DNA of 64,000 nt from contig DDFJ01000001.1 in assembly GCA_002337125.1 (NCBI GenBank), positions 1,141,597 through 1,205,596 on the forward strand. The letters are read 5' to 3'. Each line of letters begins with the position of its first letter. Position 1 is the stretch's first letter. The notes under the pieces were generated by a model. The model worked only from the letters and a program-made list of their open reading frames with translations. It was not told the DNA's origin and ran no database searches. The position numbers were made by a program, and so were the translations under genes. Origin of the DNA: Chitinophagaceae bacterium UBA1931. Its GTDB lineage: Bacteria; Bacteroidota; Bacteroidia; Chitinophagales; Chitinophagaceae. Of the stretch, positions 17,308-27,211 are shown one piece after another.

Positions 17308-19632
17308 TTATTCAGAATTCTTGTTTAGTAGAATTAGTTCAGCTCCTGGTTTGCACAAAAGTGTTAAATAACCATTCTTACACTCTTTTAACTCCACGCT
17401 TTTCCGGAATTTAATTCGCCAATTCGGGAATGGTAATTTCAATACAGTAGTTCCCCCCTTTTCTGAAACAATTTTTACATACCTGATACTTCCTTTTTCC
17501 TTAACGGCGTCAATCAGAAAAGCACCTTCTGCACGCAATTTTGAAAAAGAAATATCTTTCCAGCAAACAGGTACTGCAGGCAAAACTTCGATAAAACCAG
17601 CATAGCTCTGCAAGAGCATTTCCTGTAATCCTGCAGCAAATGCAAAATTTCCCTCCAAAGTAAATGGGCGATACTCGAATTTTGAGTATCCTGATTTAGT
17701 TTGGTCACCGTTCGCATGGAATCCATTTGCTAAACAAAATGCTTTTGCAAAAATCTGTAAAGCATTTGCAGCACCCTCTCCATCTTTGGCCCGTGCTTTC
17801 AGATTTGCCAACCATGAATATGTATAGCCACACCAATAGTCAGGGCCAATGCTGTCTAACAGGTGAATGCTGTTTCGGATAATCATCTGCGACTGTTCTC
17901 CATCTTCCCATTTAATCAATCCCAGAGGATGAATGGCCATCATGTTTGAAAAATGGCGGTGTGATTGTTGATACGCTTGTGAAGGTGCAATCATTAATTC
18001 TTGATTCTTGCTTATTGCAAAGTCACCAAATTCACCAAGAATACTTTCCCAGTGTTCGGCTTCTTTTGTTAACCCTAACGTCTTGGCCATTTCTGCAGCT
18101 TTCAAAAAAACAAATTTCATTAGCGCAAGATCATAATTGGTTGTTTGCTGAAACCAGGCAGTAATGTTGTTGTCATTTATTTCCGGGCTTGAACTGAGTG
18201 GTAATTTACGGCGCCCAAGCTCATCCTTAATAGTTAAATTTTCCAGGAAAATTGCAGTTTCTTTAATCCATGGGTATGCCCGCTCTTTCAAAAAAACTTT
18301 ATCCATACTGTAACGCCATTGCAGATAGTAATGATGCGATAGCCAAGCAGAAACAGTTGGCGACAAAGCATATTGTATCCACCCTCCCATTTCCGTTCCA
18401 TCTAAAGTTGTTACTCCGGGAACAGCCAATCCCTTTTTACCAAAATAGAGATTTGTATAACGTTGGTAATTGGCCTTATTTTTATCAAGGTGATCCAGGT
18501 ACACCATTGCTTCATCCAGATGATTAGCACTGTAAGAAGGCCAGTAACTTAACTGCGTATTCAGATCATGATGATAATCTCCTTTCCACGGGGGAAGTCT
18601 TCCGTTGTCTGCCGTCCAAACTGCCTGTAATGAAATTGGAGGTGATCCTTTTCGTGAAGCAGAACCAAATTTATATTGTTCCTGGTACCATTGCTTTTCC
18701 AACTTTTCATCTGGTATTTGAATCTTAGACTTACTCCAGAAGTTCTTCCACCAACTTTCATGAGTTGAATAATTTTTGTAAAAACCTTGCCGCAGTTGGG
18801 TTAATGTTATTTTATCTGACTCCAATACGGTCTGATTTAAGTAATGGGTTGAGATACTCCATACCCCTTCAAAAATCCCCTGTCCAACTTTTTTCCATCG
18901 TATAGAAACCGTATAACTGAAATCTCCCCAACCCTTTTGTTTATAGATAATACTGTTACCATGCTGTTCAATTACTCCTTGTTGATATCCCAATCTCGAA
19001 AGATCATCCCCCCCAACAGGATCACCGATATTTTTAACTTCACCTTCATAATGGGGTGCAATTAGTTGTGGAGAAAAATGGCCTCTTACGTTTTCAAAAC
19101 GAAACCAGCCAGCTGGTTTTTCTGCATGTACAAATGTTTTCATTATTACACCTGTTTCCCATTTTACTTCACAGATAGCCGTTTCGAGAAACAGCTGTAC
19201 AGATTGAACATTACCCCATTGCTCTGATGGAAATTCCAATGCCGCTCCGGGTATCTTCGATGGCGCTGGTTCATGATCATAAGGTCCATCCAGAAATTTT
19301 TGTACAGGACTGTAATCCTTTTTCAGCACCTGCTCAAACACCCATTGGAAATTGAATTCTTTTCTATGCAGTCCTCTCATCGGGCGTAAATCCCAAAGAT
19401 CTGCACGATCAAGAGAAAAGCGCATATTTTCCTTCCGCTGCCATATTAAAGCTCCGATCATGCCATTACCTAATGGAATTCCCTCATCCCAGCTTGTCGC
19501 CAGTTGTTTAAAATACATATCATGTGAAGCCTTGGGAGCCGCAAATACAGGCAATTGAAAAATGAAAAATAAAACAATCAAAATAACTGCATGTCTGCTC
19601 ATCCTTACTCGAATGATTTTCATATATGGCAT
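17308..19632 (-). CDS. GH95-like (alpha/alpha)6-barrel glycoside hydrolase
   Basis: 774 residues with signal peptide (cleavage near residue 31). The N-terminal 'WDEGIPLGNGMIGALIW' block and the barrel motifs 'GDYHHDLNTQLSYWPSYSANH' (Asn358), 'SSPE' (Glu484) and 'HRHFSNMMAIHPLG' (about 558-571) correspond to the GH95 alpha-L-fucosidase fold. The usual IDGNFGGTAGI block, which supplies the catalytic Asp of GH95, reads 'LEGNFAFAAGLQEMLLQS' here, so Asp is replaced by Glu. A divergent GH95 branch or a related family with altered specificity is likely. It is co-transcribed with the GH2 gene upstream (25-bp gap) and the dehydratase downstream (22-bp gap). Confidence 0.78.
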   Translation of the reverse strand: MPYMKIIRVRMSRHAVILIVLFFIFQLPVFAAPKASHDMYFKQLATSWDEGIPLGNGMIGALIWQRKENMRFSLDRADLWDLRPMRGLHRKEFNFQWVFEQVLKKDYSPVQKFLDGPYDHEPAPSKIPGAALEFPSEQWGNVQSVQLFLETAICEVKWETGVIMKTFVHAEKPAGWFRFENVRGHFSPQLIAPHYEGEVKNIGDPVGGDDLSRLGYQQGVIEQHGNSIIYKQKGWGDFSYTVSIRWKKVGQGIFEGVWSISTHYLNQTVLESDKITLTQLRQGFYKNYSTHESWWKNFWSKSKIQIPDEKLEKQWYQEQYKFGSASRKGSPPISLQAVWTADNGRLPPWKGDYHHDLNTQLSYWPSYSANHLDEAMVYLDHLDKNKANYQRYTNLYFGKKGLAVPGVTTLDGTEMGGWIQYALSPTVSAWLSHHYYLQWRYSMDKVFLKERAYPWIKETAIFLENLTIKDELGRRKLPLSSSPEINDNNITAWFQQTTNYDLALMKFVFLKAAEMAKTLGLTKEAEHWESILGEFGDFAISKNQELMIAPSQAYQQSHRHFSNMMAIHPLGLIKWEDGEQSQMIIRNSIHLLDSIGPDYWCGYTYSWLANLKARAKDGEGAANALQIFAKAFCLANGFHANGDQTKSGYSKFEYRPFTLEGNFAFAAGLQEMLLQSYAGFIEVLPAVPVCWKDISFSKLRAEGAFLIDAVKEKGSIRYVKIVSEKGGTTVLKLPFPNWRIKFRKSVELKECKNGYLTLLCKPGAELILLNKNSE

Positions 19633-19657
19633 TTTATATTCTTATAAAGTAACCAGA

Positions 19658-22600
19658 TTATTTACTGGGAAATGAAATAAATAATCTGCCTGTTAACATT
19701 TTGTCTTTAATGTCAATACGCCCGTCAGAAAAAGGTGAACCATAAAATGATTCCGATCCATTATTACTATAATCTGCTATCAGCCATTGTATAGTTCCAT
19801 CCTGAAGCCAGCTGCGTGATGACTGTTTGCTATCTGAACGGACAACAATCCTGTTCGCTTTATTATCCTGTAATGAAACTTCAAGAATATTGTGTTTGGT
19901 TGACCGGAAATCATTGCTTCCCCTTTCATCTGCATCATCTTTCCAGTCGTTGGGTGGCACAATACGCCATGGCTCAACACCATTGGTTTGTCTTGAATTC
20001 AATAAAGCGTTGCCATTGTTTCGGGCAATATCATTAGCAGGGTAAGTGGTAAAAGCTCCATTTCTTTTCCAGGTAAGCCGGTCAAATGTTTCAGGAAGTT
20101 GCATAAGCATTCCGTATTGATAAGGTTTAGTATCTTTTCCTTTGTACATAACTGTGTAATATATCTGTAATTCATTTCCTGTAAACCGGTATTCCATACG
20201 TGCTGAACTTCCATCTGCATAACTGATCTGTGTATGAATCACAATTCCGGAATCAGTTTTTGCAGAACTCACAGCAGTTGAAAAAATATTGTACAAAGCA
20301 TAATTTTTTAAAGGATAGATATTATTCTGATAAGTTTCACCGGCCACATTAGGCTTGCCACCATCATCACTGTTCATTGGCACTACAGTAAAAGAAGGGC
20401 CTTGTGCAAGAAGCACATCTTCTCCTCTTTTTATCTGTATGATGCTGCCATGATTTTTACTGATAAGATAAGTAATCCCGTTTTGTTCAACAGTGATCAA
20501 CATCTCATCTTCTTTCATCTGTATAAAAGCTGGCCTGTTGGTTCTTAATTCAGCTGTGGCCTTATTAACAATATATTCTTCTTCATTTACCACCACCCCC
20601 CGCTTATCTGTAAATGATATATAAAACGATGTTGTATTTAAAGGTAATGGCACCTGTATATCTCCTTTCCCATGAGCCGCAATATCAGAAGTAATCATCG
20701 CAGTGTTTCCGTTGTTATAAATGACTTTAATTTTCACATCTTTTAAAGAAGTAAAATCAAACCGGTTTTCTGCATGCAACACAGCAAACCCCTTCACTGC
20801 GTTGGATAAATCCACACCGGTAATGCGAACCGGCGTATAGGCTTTTTTAATACCCCAGTATTCTGGCTTCTTTCTTCGCCTGCCATCCAGCGGGCCCCAT
20901 GGTCCATAACCAACAATTCTTCCATCAGGCAGGTGAAAGATATCATCAATTCCGCTCCAGATTGCCCCACCAAGGCATTTATCATGATGGTAAATTGAAT
21001 CATAAAATCGTACTAACGGTTCGCCATATGCACTCCTGATACCGGGATCAGTAATTAGCTCTCGCCTGTTATAAGTCGATAAGTGTGCATATTCTCCAAA
21101 CAATACTGGCCTGCTCATCGTATCTGTTGCCTGCGGCCCATTGATACCTGGATAATGATAATTAGCTATATCTGCTTTGCTACTTCCGTTATTAAATCCA
21201 CCCCAGCACTGATCATGAAAAACAGTCGGCCTCGTGGGATCTAGTTGTTTAATCAACGCATGAACCTGTTCCCACAATGGACTCCAGTAACTCTCATTTC
21301 CAAGTGACCACATGATGATTGATGGGTGATTTCTTCCTGCAAATACATTTTCAACATTTGCAGCTACCATAAACGGAAGAAATTTTTCATCTCTGTAATT
21401 CCATTTTTTCCAGATAGGTGATGCTCCGTGCTGTATCCAGCATAAAGCGGATTCACTTTCTACAAACAAACCCAACGAATCACAGGCATTCAAAAATTCT
21501 TCAGAAGGTGGGTAATGTGAAGTTCGGATGTAATTACAATTCGCCTCACGGAAAAGTTGGGCATCCAACACATCAAAATCTGTACTTATACTCCGTCCTG
21601 TAAGCGGGTGAACAGAATGGCGGTTAACACCATGCAACTTTACCGGTTGTCCGTTTACATAAACACGGCTGTCCTTTATTTCCACCTGTTTAAATCCCAT
21701 TTTTTGACGAACTGTTTCGAGTACCTGTCCATCCTTAAGCAATTCACAGGTTAATTCATACTGGTAAGGATGCTCTGGGTTCCATTGTACTGGATTTACA
21801 ACTTTTATTATTGAACGAGGCTCATATGTTCGGCTGCGCTTTTGAACAACAATATTTCCTTCTGCATCACGAAGTGTAAATAGAAGTATTGTGTTTTCTG
21901 TTGAATTTTCAATTGAAGTATGAATGATTAATCTGCTGTTTTTATATTGTCTGTCAAATTCTGTATGCAGATACATATCACTGAGATAAGTTTTAGGCAA
22001 TGCAAACAATGTAACTTTTCGCAGTATCCCTCCAACTGTATGTACAGCATATTGAGATGTACAGGCTAGCTTATCGCTAATGGTTTGCGCCTGCACCTCC
22101 ACTTCCAGCAAATTCTCCTGTTGCTGTAAAGCTGTACTGAGATCAACTTCAAAAGGAACAAAACCTCCTTCATGTTCAGCCAATTTCTTTCCGTTCAATT
22201 TTATTACAGCATGCGAACTTACTGCATCAAACCTCAGTTTTACAGTTTGATGCATCCAGTCGGCAGGAATTTTTAACTGGCAGCTATATACCGCAGTTTC
22301 ACCCTCGTTAACTGTATACCCTTGCATTCCCCATTCCCCGGGAACTTTTATGCTGCTTCTTTTTGCAGATCCTTTTACCTTAAAATCCCAATCTCCGTTG
22401 AGAGAGAGCAAAGGCTGCTGTAATCCGCTAACCCAAACCGGTCTTGGAGTTATTACCGGAACTGTATATCCGTTGTTGTTTAAAGATTGGGCTGTTACTG
22501 CCGGTATTGTAAAAAACAAACTGGCTGGGAGCATAGCTTTTTGAATTAAATGCTTAAAAGTACAAATCAGCCATTTTGCTAAAAACTTATAATAATACAT
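19658..22600 (-). CDS. Exported GH2 family glycosidase
   Basis: 980 residues. The N-terminus holds a signal-like hydrophobic stretch ending 'AVTAQS' near residue 39, and internal Met codons could shorten it. GH2 sugar-binding domain (about 55-200), immunoglobulin-like domain (about 205-305), TIM barrel (about 307-600), and further beta domains to the end. Acid/base is Glu436 ('WSLGNES') and nucleophile Glu503 ('VLFGEYAH'), both intact. Family activities include beta-galactosidase, beta-glucuronidase and beta-mannosidase; the sequence does not decide. It belongs to the sugar-oxidation operon and is a paralogue of the GH2 gene at 23358-26282. Confidence 0.9.
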   Translation of the reverse strand: MYYYKFLAKWLICTFKHLIQKAMLPASLFFTIPAVTAQSLNNNGYTVPVITPRPVWVSGLQQPLLSLNGDWDFKVKGSAKRSSIKVPGEWGMQGYTVNEGETAVYSCQLKIPADWMHQTVKLRFDAVSSHAVIKLNGKKLAEHEGGFVPFEVDLSTALQQQENLLEVEVQAQTISDKLACTSQYAVHTVGGILRKVTLFALPKTYLSDMYLHTEFDRQYKNSRLIIHTSIENSTENTILLFTLRDAEGNIVVQKRSRTYEPRSIIKVVNPVQWNPEHPYQYELTCELLKDGQVLETVRQKMGFKQVEIKDSRVYVNGQPVKLHGVNRHSVHPLTGRSISTDFDVLDAQLFREANCNYIRTSHYPPSEEFLNACDSLGLFVESESALCWIQHGASPIWKKWNYRDEKFLPFMVAANVENVFAGRNHPSIIMWSLGNESYWSPLWEQVHALIKQLDPTRPTVFHDQCWGGFNNGSSKADIANYHYPGINGPQATDTMSRPVLFGEYAHLSTYNRRELITDPGIRSAYGEPLVRFYDSIYHHDKCLGGAIWSGIDDIFHLPDGRIVGYGPWGPLDGRRRKKPEYWGIKKAYTPVRITGVDLSNAVKGFAVLHAENRFDFTSLKDVKIKVIYNNGNTAMITSDIAAHGKGDIQVPLPLNTTSFYISFTDKRGVVVNEEEYIVNKATAELRTNRPAFIQMKEDEMLITVEQNGITYLISKNHGSIIQIKRGEDVLLAQGPSFTVVPMNSDDGGKPNVAGETYQNNIYPLKNYALYNIFSTAVSSAKTDSGIVIHTQISYADGSSARMEYRFTGNELQIYYTVMYKGKDTKPYQYGMLMQLPETFDRLTWKRNGAFTTYPANDIARNNGNALLNSRQTNGVEPWRIVPPNDWKDDADERGSNDFRSTKHNILEVSLQDNKANRIVVRSDSKQSSRSWLQDGTIQWLIADYSNNGSESFYGSPFSDGRIDIKDKMLTGRLFISFPSK

Positions 22601-22633
22601 CGGTAAGTAATAAATAGTTCGGTTATACTCTGA

Positions 22634-23338
22634 TCACATAATGCCAAATTTTTCAAATGCATCTTTTGCTGACATGCCTTCTTTAATTTTTATCTGCACC
22701 ATTTTTTCTGCACGGGCTTTTTCAATGGCTTTTACAAATACTTCCTCTTCAATTTCAGAAGGCACCACACATACACCATCAATATCCCCAACTATAATAT
22801 CACCCGGGTTAACTTTTACACCTTGTATTTCTATGGGTACTCTGAAATCAATCACCTTACCCCTTGGTGCCTGGTCCTGCGCATAACAACCATAAGAAAA
22901 TGTAGGGAAATTCAGATGTAAAATCCCATTGGTATCCCTTGAATATCCATCTACAACAGCACCTGCTGCACCAAGTTTAATTGCTCTTGTAGCCATCAGT
23001 TCTCCCCACAAAGCATACGAAGGCGATGAACCACTACACACATACACTTCATTTTTTTTTAAATCATCAAGTGCCTCCAGCATTAAGCCAAAAGGTTTAT
23101 TCAACACAGCATTGTTAGTACTTTCATCTCCAAAAACATCTGCTTCAAGTACTGTCATGGCACGCCCGACAACAAACATATCTTTTCGTAAGGCTGTTAT
23201 CTGTGGTGGTAAAAACTGGTGTAAATAACCCAGCTTGTCCATAATATCACCAACCACGGCAGTAAACAATTCTGTTCGTACAATATGGAATAACTCGTCA
23301 TCTGTTTGCCAGGGTGTTTCAATCACTGCATGTTGCAT
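22634..23338 (-). CDS. RraA-family protein, probable 2-keto-3-deoxy sugar-acid aldolase
   Basis: 234 residues from the ATG at 23338. A longer frame needs a TTG inside the preceding GH2 gene. Motifs 'AVVGDIMDKLGY', 'ELMATRAIKLGAAGAVVDGYSRD', and the C-terminal 'VNPGDIIVGDIDGVCVVP' define the RraA/HMG-CHA aldolase fold; the Gly-x-Arg-x3-Asp metal/substrate loop is represented by 'VDGYSRD'. In catabolic operons these proteins act as class II pyruvate aldolases rather than RNase E regulators. Between two GH2 genes and upstream of the dehydratase, a role in cleaving the 2-keto-3-deoxy acid to pyruvate plus an aldehyde is the best inference. Confidence 0.82.
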   Translation of the reverse strand: MQHAVIETPWQTDDELFHIVRTELFTAVVGDIMDKLGYLHQFLPPQITALRKDMFVVGRAMTVLEADVFGDESTNNAVLNKPFGLMLEALDDLKKNEVYVCSGSSPSYALWGELMATRAIKLGAAGAVVDGYSRDTNGILHLNFPTFSYGCYAQDQAPRGKVIDFRVPIEIQGVKVNPGDIIVGDIDGVCVVPSEIEEEVFVKAIEKARAEKMVQIKIKEGMSAKDAFEKFGIM

Positions 23339-23357
23339 ATTTTTCTGTTTTTTGAAT

Positions 23358-26282
23358 TTAAAATAACAATAACTCAAGAATTATTTTTCCGGTATGTTTC
23401 TCTGGACTGTTTATTTCTCCTTGGTAGTTACCCCAGGATAAACTCCAGTAATCATTTTTATCTGTAACAACCAATTGCTGTTCACCATTATTACTTACAT
23501 TCATTTTAGCCCCCTGTGTGCCATTTGACCATACTTTTAACCTTGCACCTGTATTTCCTGAAACAGTATAACTGTAAATATTTTCTTTTCTGGCACGATA
23601 ATTTTCAGTTGCTGGCATTCTGGCCTTTTGAGGCTCAATTGTTCTGTTAATGTAATAATCATACATCGCATTTTCAGTACTACCCTGCGGTCTGCTTCGG
23701 TATCTTTCGGGTAAAGGATTGTTTTTATAAGCAATGCCTTCTGCTGATGATAGATGCCCCTCTGGATAAACAGACCAATATGCTTTTCGTTTCCAGCTTA
23801 TTTGATCAAAGCCCGGATTCACGGGTATCCTGATGCCAATATCCCATGTATATGCAGGAATGCTATCCACCATATAATTAATTTCAATCCAGCCGGAGGC
23901 ATGTAAAACAGTAACCATTTCTACAGGATATTGATCAACTATTCCTTTTGTATTAATGATTACTTTGTTCTTATTATCCTGGTTTATCGACATAGTTTTA
24001 ATATCATAATTCCCGGAAAAAACACCTTCTGTATTTTTCAGTACACCTGCATCTTTTGGTTTGTTTATGCTCACAACGGGATTTCCGTTAATCAGTTCAC
24101 GGGATCCATCTGTTACTTTTATAATGGCGCCTGTACGGTTATTGACCGTAACAGTTAAAGCACCGGAAACAAGAAAACTCAACGTATCTTTTTGGGTAAT
24201 CACCCAGTTGGTTTTACTTTGAGGTATTGTAACCTGGTATTCTTTTTTTGTTCCAATCATCTCTTCATCAATCATATTACCTTGCTTGTCCTTAAACAGG
24301 ATCAATATATTTTCACCTGCAGGTACACGGATAATTCCTTTTCCATGTGCCGGTACGTCAGGAAGAATTAGTGAAGAGGAAATATCGTTACGTATAATAG
24401 TGGCATGTATATCTTTTAGATTAAGATGATCAAAGCGGTTATGTACAGGAATGAAAAAATTTCCATTTTCAATGCGTAGTTGATCCAATAGTAACCGTAC
24501 GGGAGAATAGGCTTTTTTTGTATTCCAGAACTCTGGTTTCTTTCTTCTCCACACATCAACAATACCCCATGGTCCATATCCGGTAATTGTATCAGGCAGA
24601 TGAAATGTTTCATCGATCATACCCCAGATGGCTCCTCCTATATTTCCCTTTACATCAAATCTCGACATCCACATACTGTCAAGACTGATACCCCAGAAAT
24701 TTTTAATGTTTGGATCATAAGCTAGCAGGTCTGTATTATAACAGGCTACATGAGCCCACTCATCACCAATAACAGGAAATTGCGGATGCACCATTTCTTT
24801 TTCTATACCACCAGCATCTGTGCCTTTTCCATTGTATTGAGGATAATGCGACACTGCAATATCAAAACATCTTTTTCCTTTTTCCAACGCAGTATAAGGC
24901 CATGACCATGATACAGGTCTTGACAGGTCTGCCGATTTTATAAAATCATATTCCTTCTGAAAATTAATACCATACTTGCTTTCATTACCAATCGACCACA
25001 TGATCACAGATGAGTGATTACGGTCATGATCAATCATTTCACTCAGCTGGCCAAGATAACGACCGGTAAAATCAGGGTTGTCCTGTGTTGCCCAATATTG
25101 CTTATAGATCCCCTCTCGCCATTCAATCACAAAACAGATGGCGGTTTCTTCCTGTACATATATACCATACCTGTCGCAGAATTCAAGAAAATCTGTTGAG
25201 GGCGGATAATGAGAAGTCCGGATAAAATTCAAATTGGCATCTTTGGCCAGTCTTACATCAATACTATCCTGTTCCCTGTTTGTACTTCGTCCCAATAGCG
25301 GATGCATATCATGCCGGCAGGCACCTCTTAACTTAACTGGGTTGCCGTTGACAAGCAATTGCCGTTGATCATCTATTTGCACAGTACGAAAACCTAGCTT
25401 TTGTTCAATAACCTGCTGCAGTTTTCCATTTTCCAATATACGCAACCGGATGGTATAAAGATGCGGAGTCTCTGCTGTCCAGGCATGAATGTTTTTAATA
25501 ACAGTACTGTCTTCAAAAAAGCCTCCTTCAACGGTTTGTAAAAGGTGCGGGGTTGCCCATAATTTTTTTCCTGTTTCATCCCTGAGTTCATATTCTGCTT
25601 TTACATTTGCCGGCTGCAGCATTCCCATTCGGATACGCAGTGTACCATCTTTAAACTGGTTGGTCAAACCGGCATCAGTATAAAAATAATTAACCGGATT
25701 ATTCGGCAATAGGAGGTGCTGAACCTTACGCAAAATTCCTCCTATAGGATGATGTGCGTAGCCTGAGGCATAAGAAATATCATCAGCCCTGTCCGTTACA
25801 ACTACATGTAACCAGTTTTCTTGCCCGTATTTTACATATGCTGTGATATCTGCATCCCATGCAGTAAAACCTCCAAAATGCTCCCGTACTTTTTTCCCGT
25901 TACAATAAACTGTTGCATGATTATAAACTCCGTTAAAACGGATAAGATGATGATAATTTTTTAACTCACTGGAAATAAACATTTTTTTTCGGTAAACAAA
26001 TGCACTGTCATTCTTTATAACAAACCCCTGCATCATTGCTTCACCAGGCACTTTAACCTGCCTCCATTGGCCACCGTCACTTCTGTCTTCAACAACTTCG
26101 GGAGTATATTTAAGATTAATCTCCCAATCATCATCCATCGGTTGCACAGGATTATTTATTCCTCTTACAAAAGACGGAATTGGAAATAAATGTTTTCTGT
26201 CAGCTGCCATATAAGTCTGTGCAAAAACATTTCCTGTATATGTTATACACAAAAAAACATACAAAGTAATTCTTCTTTTCAT
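23358..26282 (-). CDS. Exported GH2 family glycosidase, first gene of the sugar-oxidation operon
   Basis: 974 residues with a signal peptide cleaved near 'NVFAQ' (residue 22). Sugar-binding domain (about 45-190), Ig-like domain (about 198-300), and TIM barrel with acid/base Glu434 ('WSIGNES') and nucleophile Glu508 ('VIGDEWAH'). The barrel entry 'GACRHDMHPLLGRS' has Cys where 'GVNRH' is usual. The C-terminal half holds additional beta-sandwiches. The gene is paralogous to the GH2 at 19658-22600 and has the same overall architecture. It is followed after 19 bp by the RraA-like gene. Nothing co-oriented lies upstream, so the operon promoter should be in 26283-26550. Confidence 0.9.
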   Translation of the reverse strand: MKRRITLYVFLCITYTGNVFAQTYMAADRKHLFPIPSFVRGINNPVQPMDDDWEINLKYTPEVVEDRSDGGQWRQVKVPGEAMMQGFVIKNDSAFVYRKKMFISSELKNYHHLIRFNGVYNHATVYCNGKKVREHFGGFTAWDADITAYVKYGQENWLHVVVTDRADDISYASGYAHHPIGGILRKVQHLLLPNNPVNYFYTDAGLTNQFKDGTLRIRMGMLQPANVKAEYELRDETGKKLWATPHLLQTVEGGFFEDSTVIKNIHAWTAETPHLYTIRLRILENGKLQQVIEQKLGFRTVQIDDQRQLLVNGNPVKLRGACRHDMHPLLGRSTNREQDSIDVRLAKDANLNFIRTSHYPPSTDFLEFCDRYGIYVQEETAICFVIEWREGIYKQYWATQDNPDFTGRYLGQLSEMIDHDRNHSSVIMWSIGNESKYGINFQKEYDFIKSADLSRPVSWSWPYTALEKGKRCFDIAVSHYPQYNGKGTDAGGIEKEMVHPQFPVIGDEWAHVACYNTDLLAYDPNIKNFWGISLDSMWMSRFDVKGNIGGAIWGMIDETFHLPDTITGYGPWGIVDVWRRKKPEFWNTKKAYSPVRLLLDQLRIENGNFFIPVHNRFDHLNLKDIHATIIRNDISSSLILPDVPAHGKGIIRVPAGENILILFKDKQGNMIDEEMIGTKKEYQVTIPQSKTNWVITQKDTLSFLVSGALTVTVNNRTGAIIKVTDGSRELINGNPVVSINKPKDAGVLKNTEGVFSGNYDIKTMSINQDNKNKVIINTKGIVDQYPVEMVTVLHASGWIEINYMVDSIPAYTWDIGIRIPVNPGFDQISWKRKAYWSVYPEGHLSSAEGIAYKNNPLPERYRSRPQGSTENAMYDYYINRTIEPQKARMPATENYRARKENIYSYTVSGNTGARLKVWSNGTQGAKMNVSNNGEQQLVVTDKNDYWSLSWGNYQGEINSPEKHTGKIILELLLF

Positions 26283-26553
26283 TTAGCTTTTTTATACAAC
26301 CAAGAATCGTTTCTGGCAATATTGAGGTTCCTTTTATTCAATGGATATTGAAAACCGTTATTTAAATATCCTTTTTTAAGAAATATGCTGTTCCATTTTA
26401 AAAGCAGGAATAAGAATAAGCCAGCCTTATTGTTCAAAGTCTTAGAGGTAAAAAAACCTGAGCGTTTTGTCAAATTTCTGAAAAACAGGATTAAGAATAA
26501 TCCCGTGTACGATTGCTTGTATATAGAAATTCTAACTCTAAACTTTTTGGCTT

Positions 26554-26739
26554 TTATGCTTTATTAATCAAAACCTTGAACTGTCCTGAATTTATAACCT
26601 TAATAAGAACCCTCTGCTGCAGTGGCAAATCCGTTACTACATCCGTAACAGAACCGGTATTTTTTTTTGTTTGTTTTGCTGCAGTTAAAAAAACTATTTG
26701 AAAAAAAAGCAGCAATAGCAAGCATAGTAATTTTTTCAT
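26554..26739 (-). pseudogene. Remnant of a SusC receptor 5' end (copy 1)
   Basis: From ATG 26739 it reads a signal peptide (MKKLLCLLLLLFFQIVFLTAA) followed by 'GSVTDVVTDLPLQ', the typical beginning of a CarboxypepD_reg domain (GTVTD..TGLPLPG). It stops after 61 codons, so about 95% of a SusC gene is missing. The homologous decayed piece at about 27885-28003 reads 'GSVTDEVTGLPL'. In both copies an AraC-type gene lies divergently upstream, so this is a truncated receptor gene and not a functional small protein. It could still be expressed as a short exported peptide. Confidence 0.6.
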
Positions 26740-26898
26740 AAACAGAATTTCAGATCTGTAAAGGACGCATGAATAAAACAATATTTCTTTAAGTTTTTTA
26801 ACTTGTATATAAACTTTCCTACCTGATTTTTTTAATTTTCATTATAGCTGTCTTCACAATACACCTGCCTTTTACGATTATTGTATTTTACTTTTAAA
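26591..26898 (+). repeat. Diverged direct repeat, copy 1 (partner at 27880-28165)
   Basis: Shared landmarks in the same order in both copies are 'atccgtaacagaacc', 'acagaatttcag(a/g)tctg(t/c)aaaggacg', 'tatataaact', 'gct(g/a)tcttca(c/t)aat(a/t)cacctg', 'attgtat(t/c)ttacttttaa'. The repeat covers the start of the SusC remnant and the intergenic region between it and the AraC-type gene. It indicates duplication of a divergent regulatory region followed by decay. Confidence 0.75.
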
Positions 26899-27125
26899 CT
26901 GAAATCCCGGTTAATTGATGGGGAACTTTATGAAAAAAAATCAGATAAATAATATTTACCCATTTTCTGAATGAATTAAGAATTAGTCATACTGCAAGAC
27001 TTATCAAATGCAAATTTATCTGTTGCTGATCTCTCTTATAAATACAGGTATAACATCCTTGTAATTTTTAACCGCTTTTATAAATCAATTCATCAAATCA
27101 ACAGAATTTTTAAAAAGAAATATTA
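26899..27125 (+). pseudogene. AraC-type regulator pseudogene with internal deletion
   Basis: The first roughly 50 bases match the start of the intact AraC gene at 28271 ('gaaatccc(g/a)gtt(a/c)attgatg'), with the ATG changed to CTG. The sequence then jumps to the end of the same gene: from about 26962 it follows 'ttctgaatgaattaagaat', 'tatctgttgctgat' and 'tcaattcatcaaatca', and in another frame still reads 'NRFYKSIHQI' against 'NRFFKSIHQI'. About 600 bp of coding sequence is deleted, and at least one further base is lost within the C-terminal part. It is a dead copy of the 28271-29137 gene. Confidence 0.8.
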
Positions 27126-27211
27126 AAGTTATCATGTCAACTCGGTCACAGGATCATGAAACCAACCAACCGTTTCACTTACTGAAATATCTAAATCCCT
27201 TACATTAAAAC

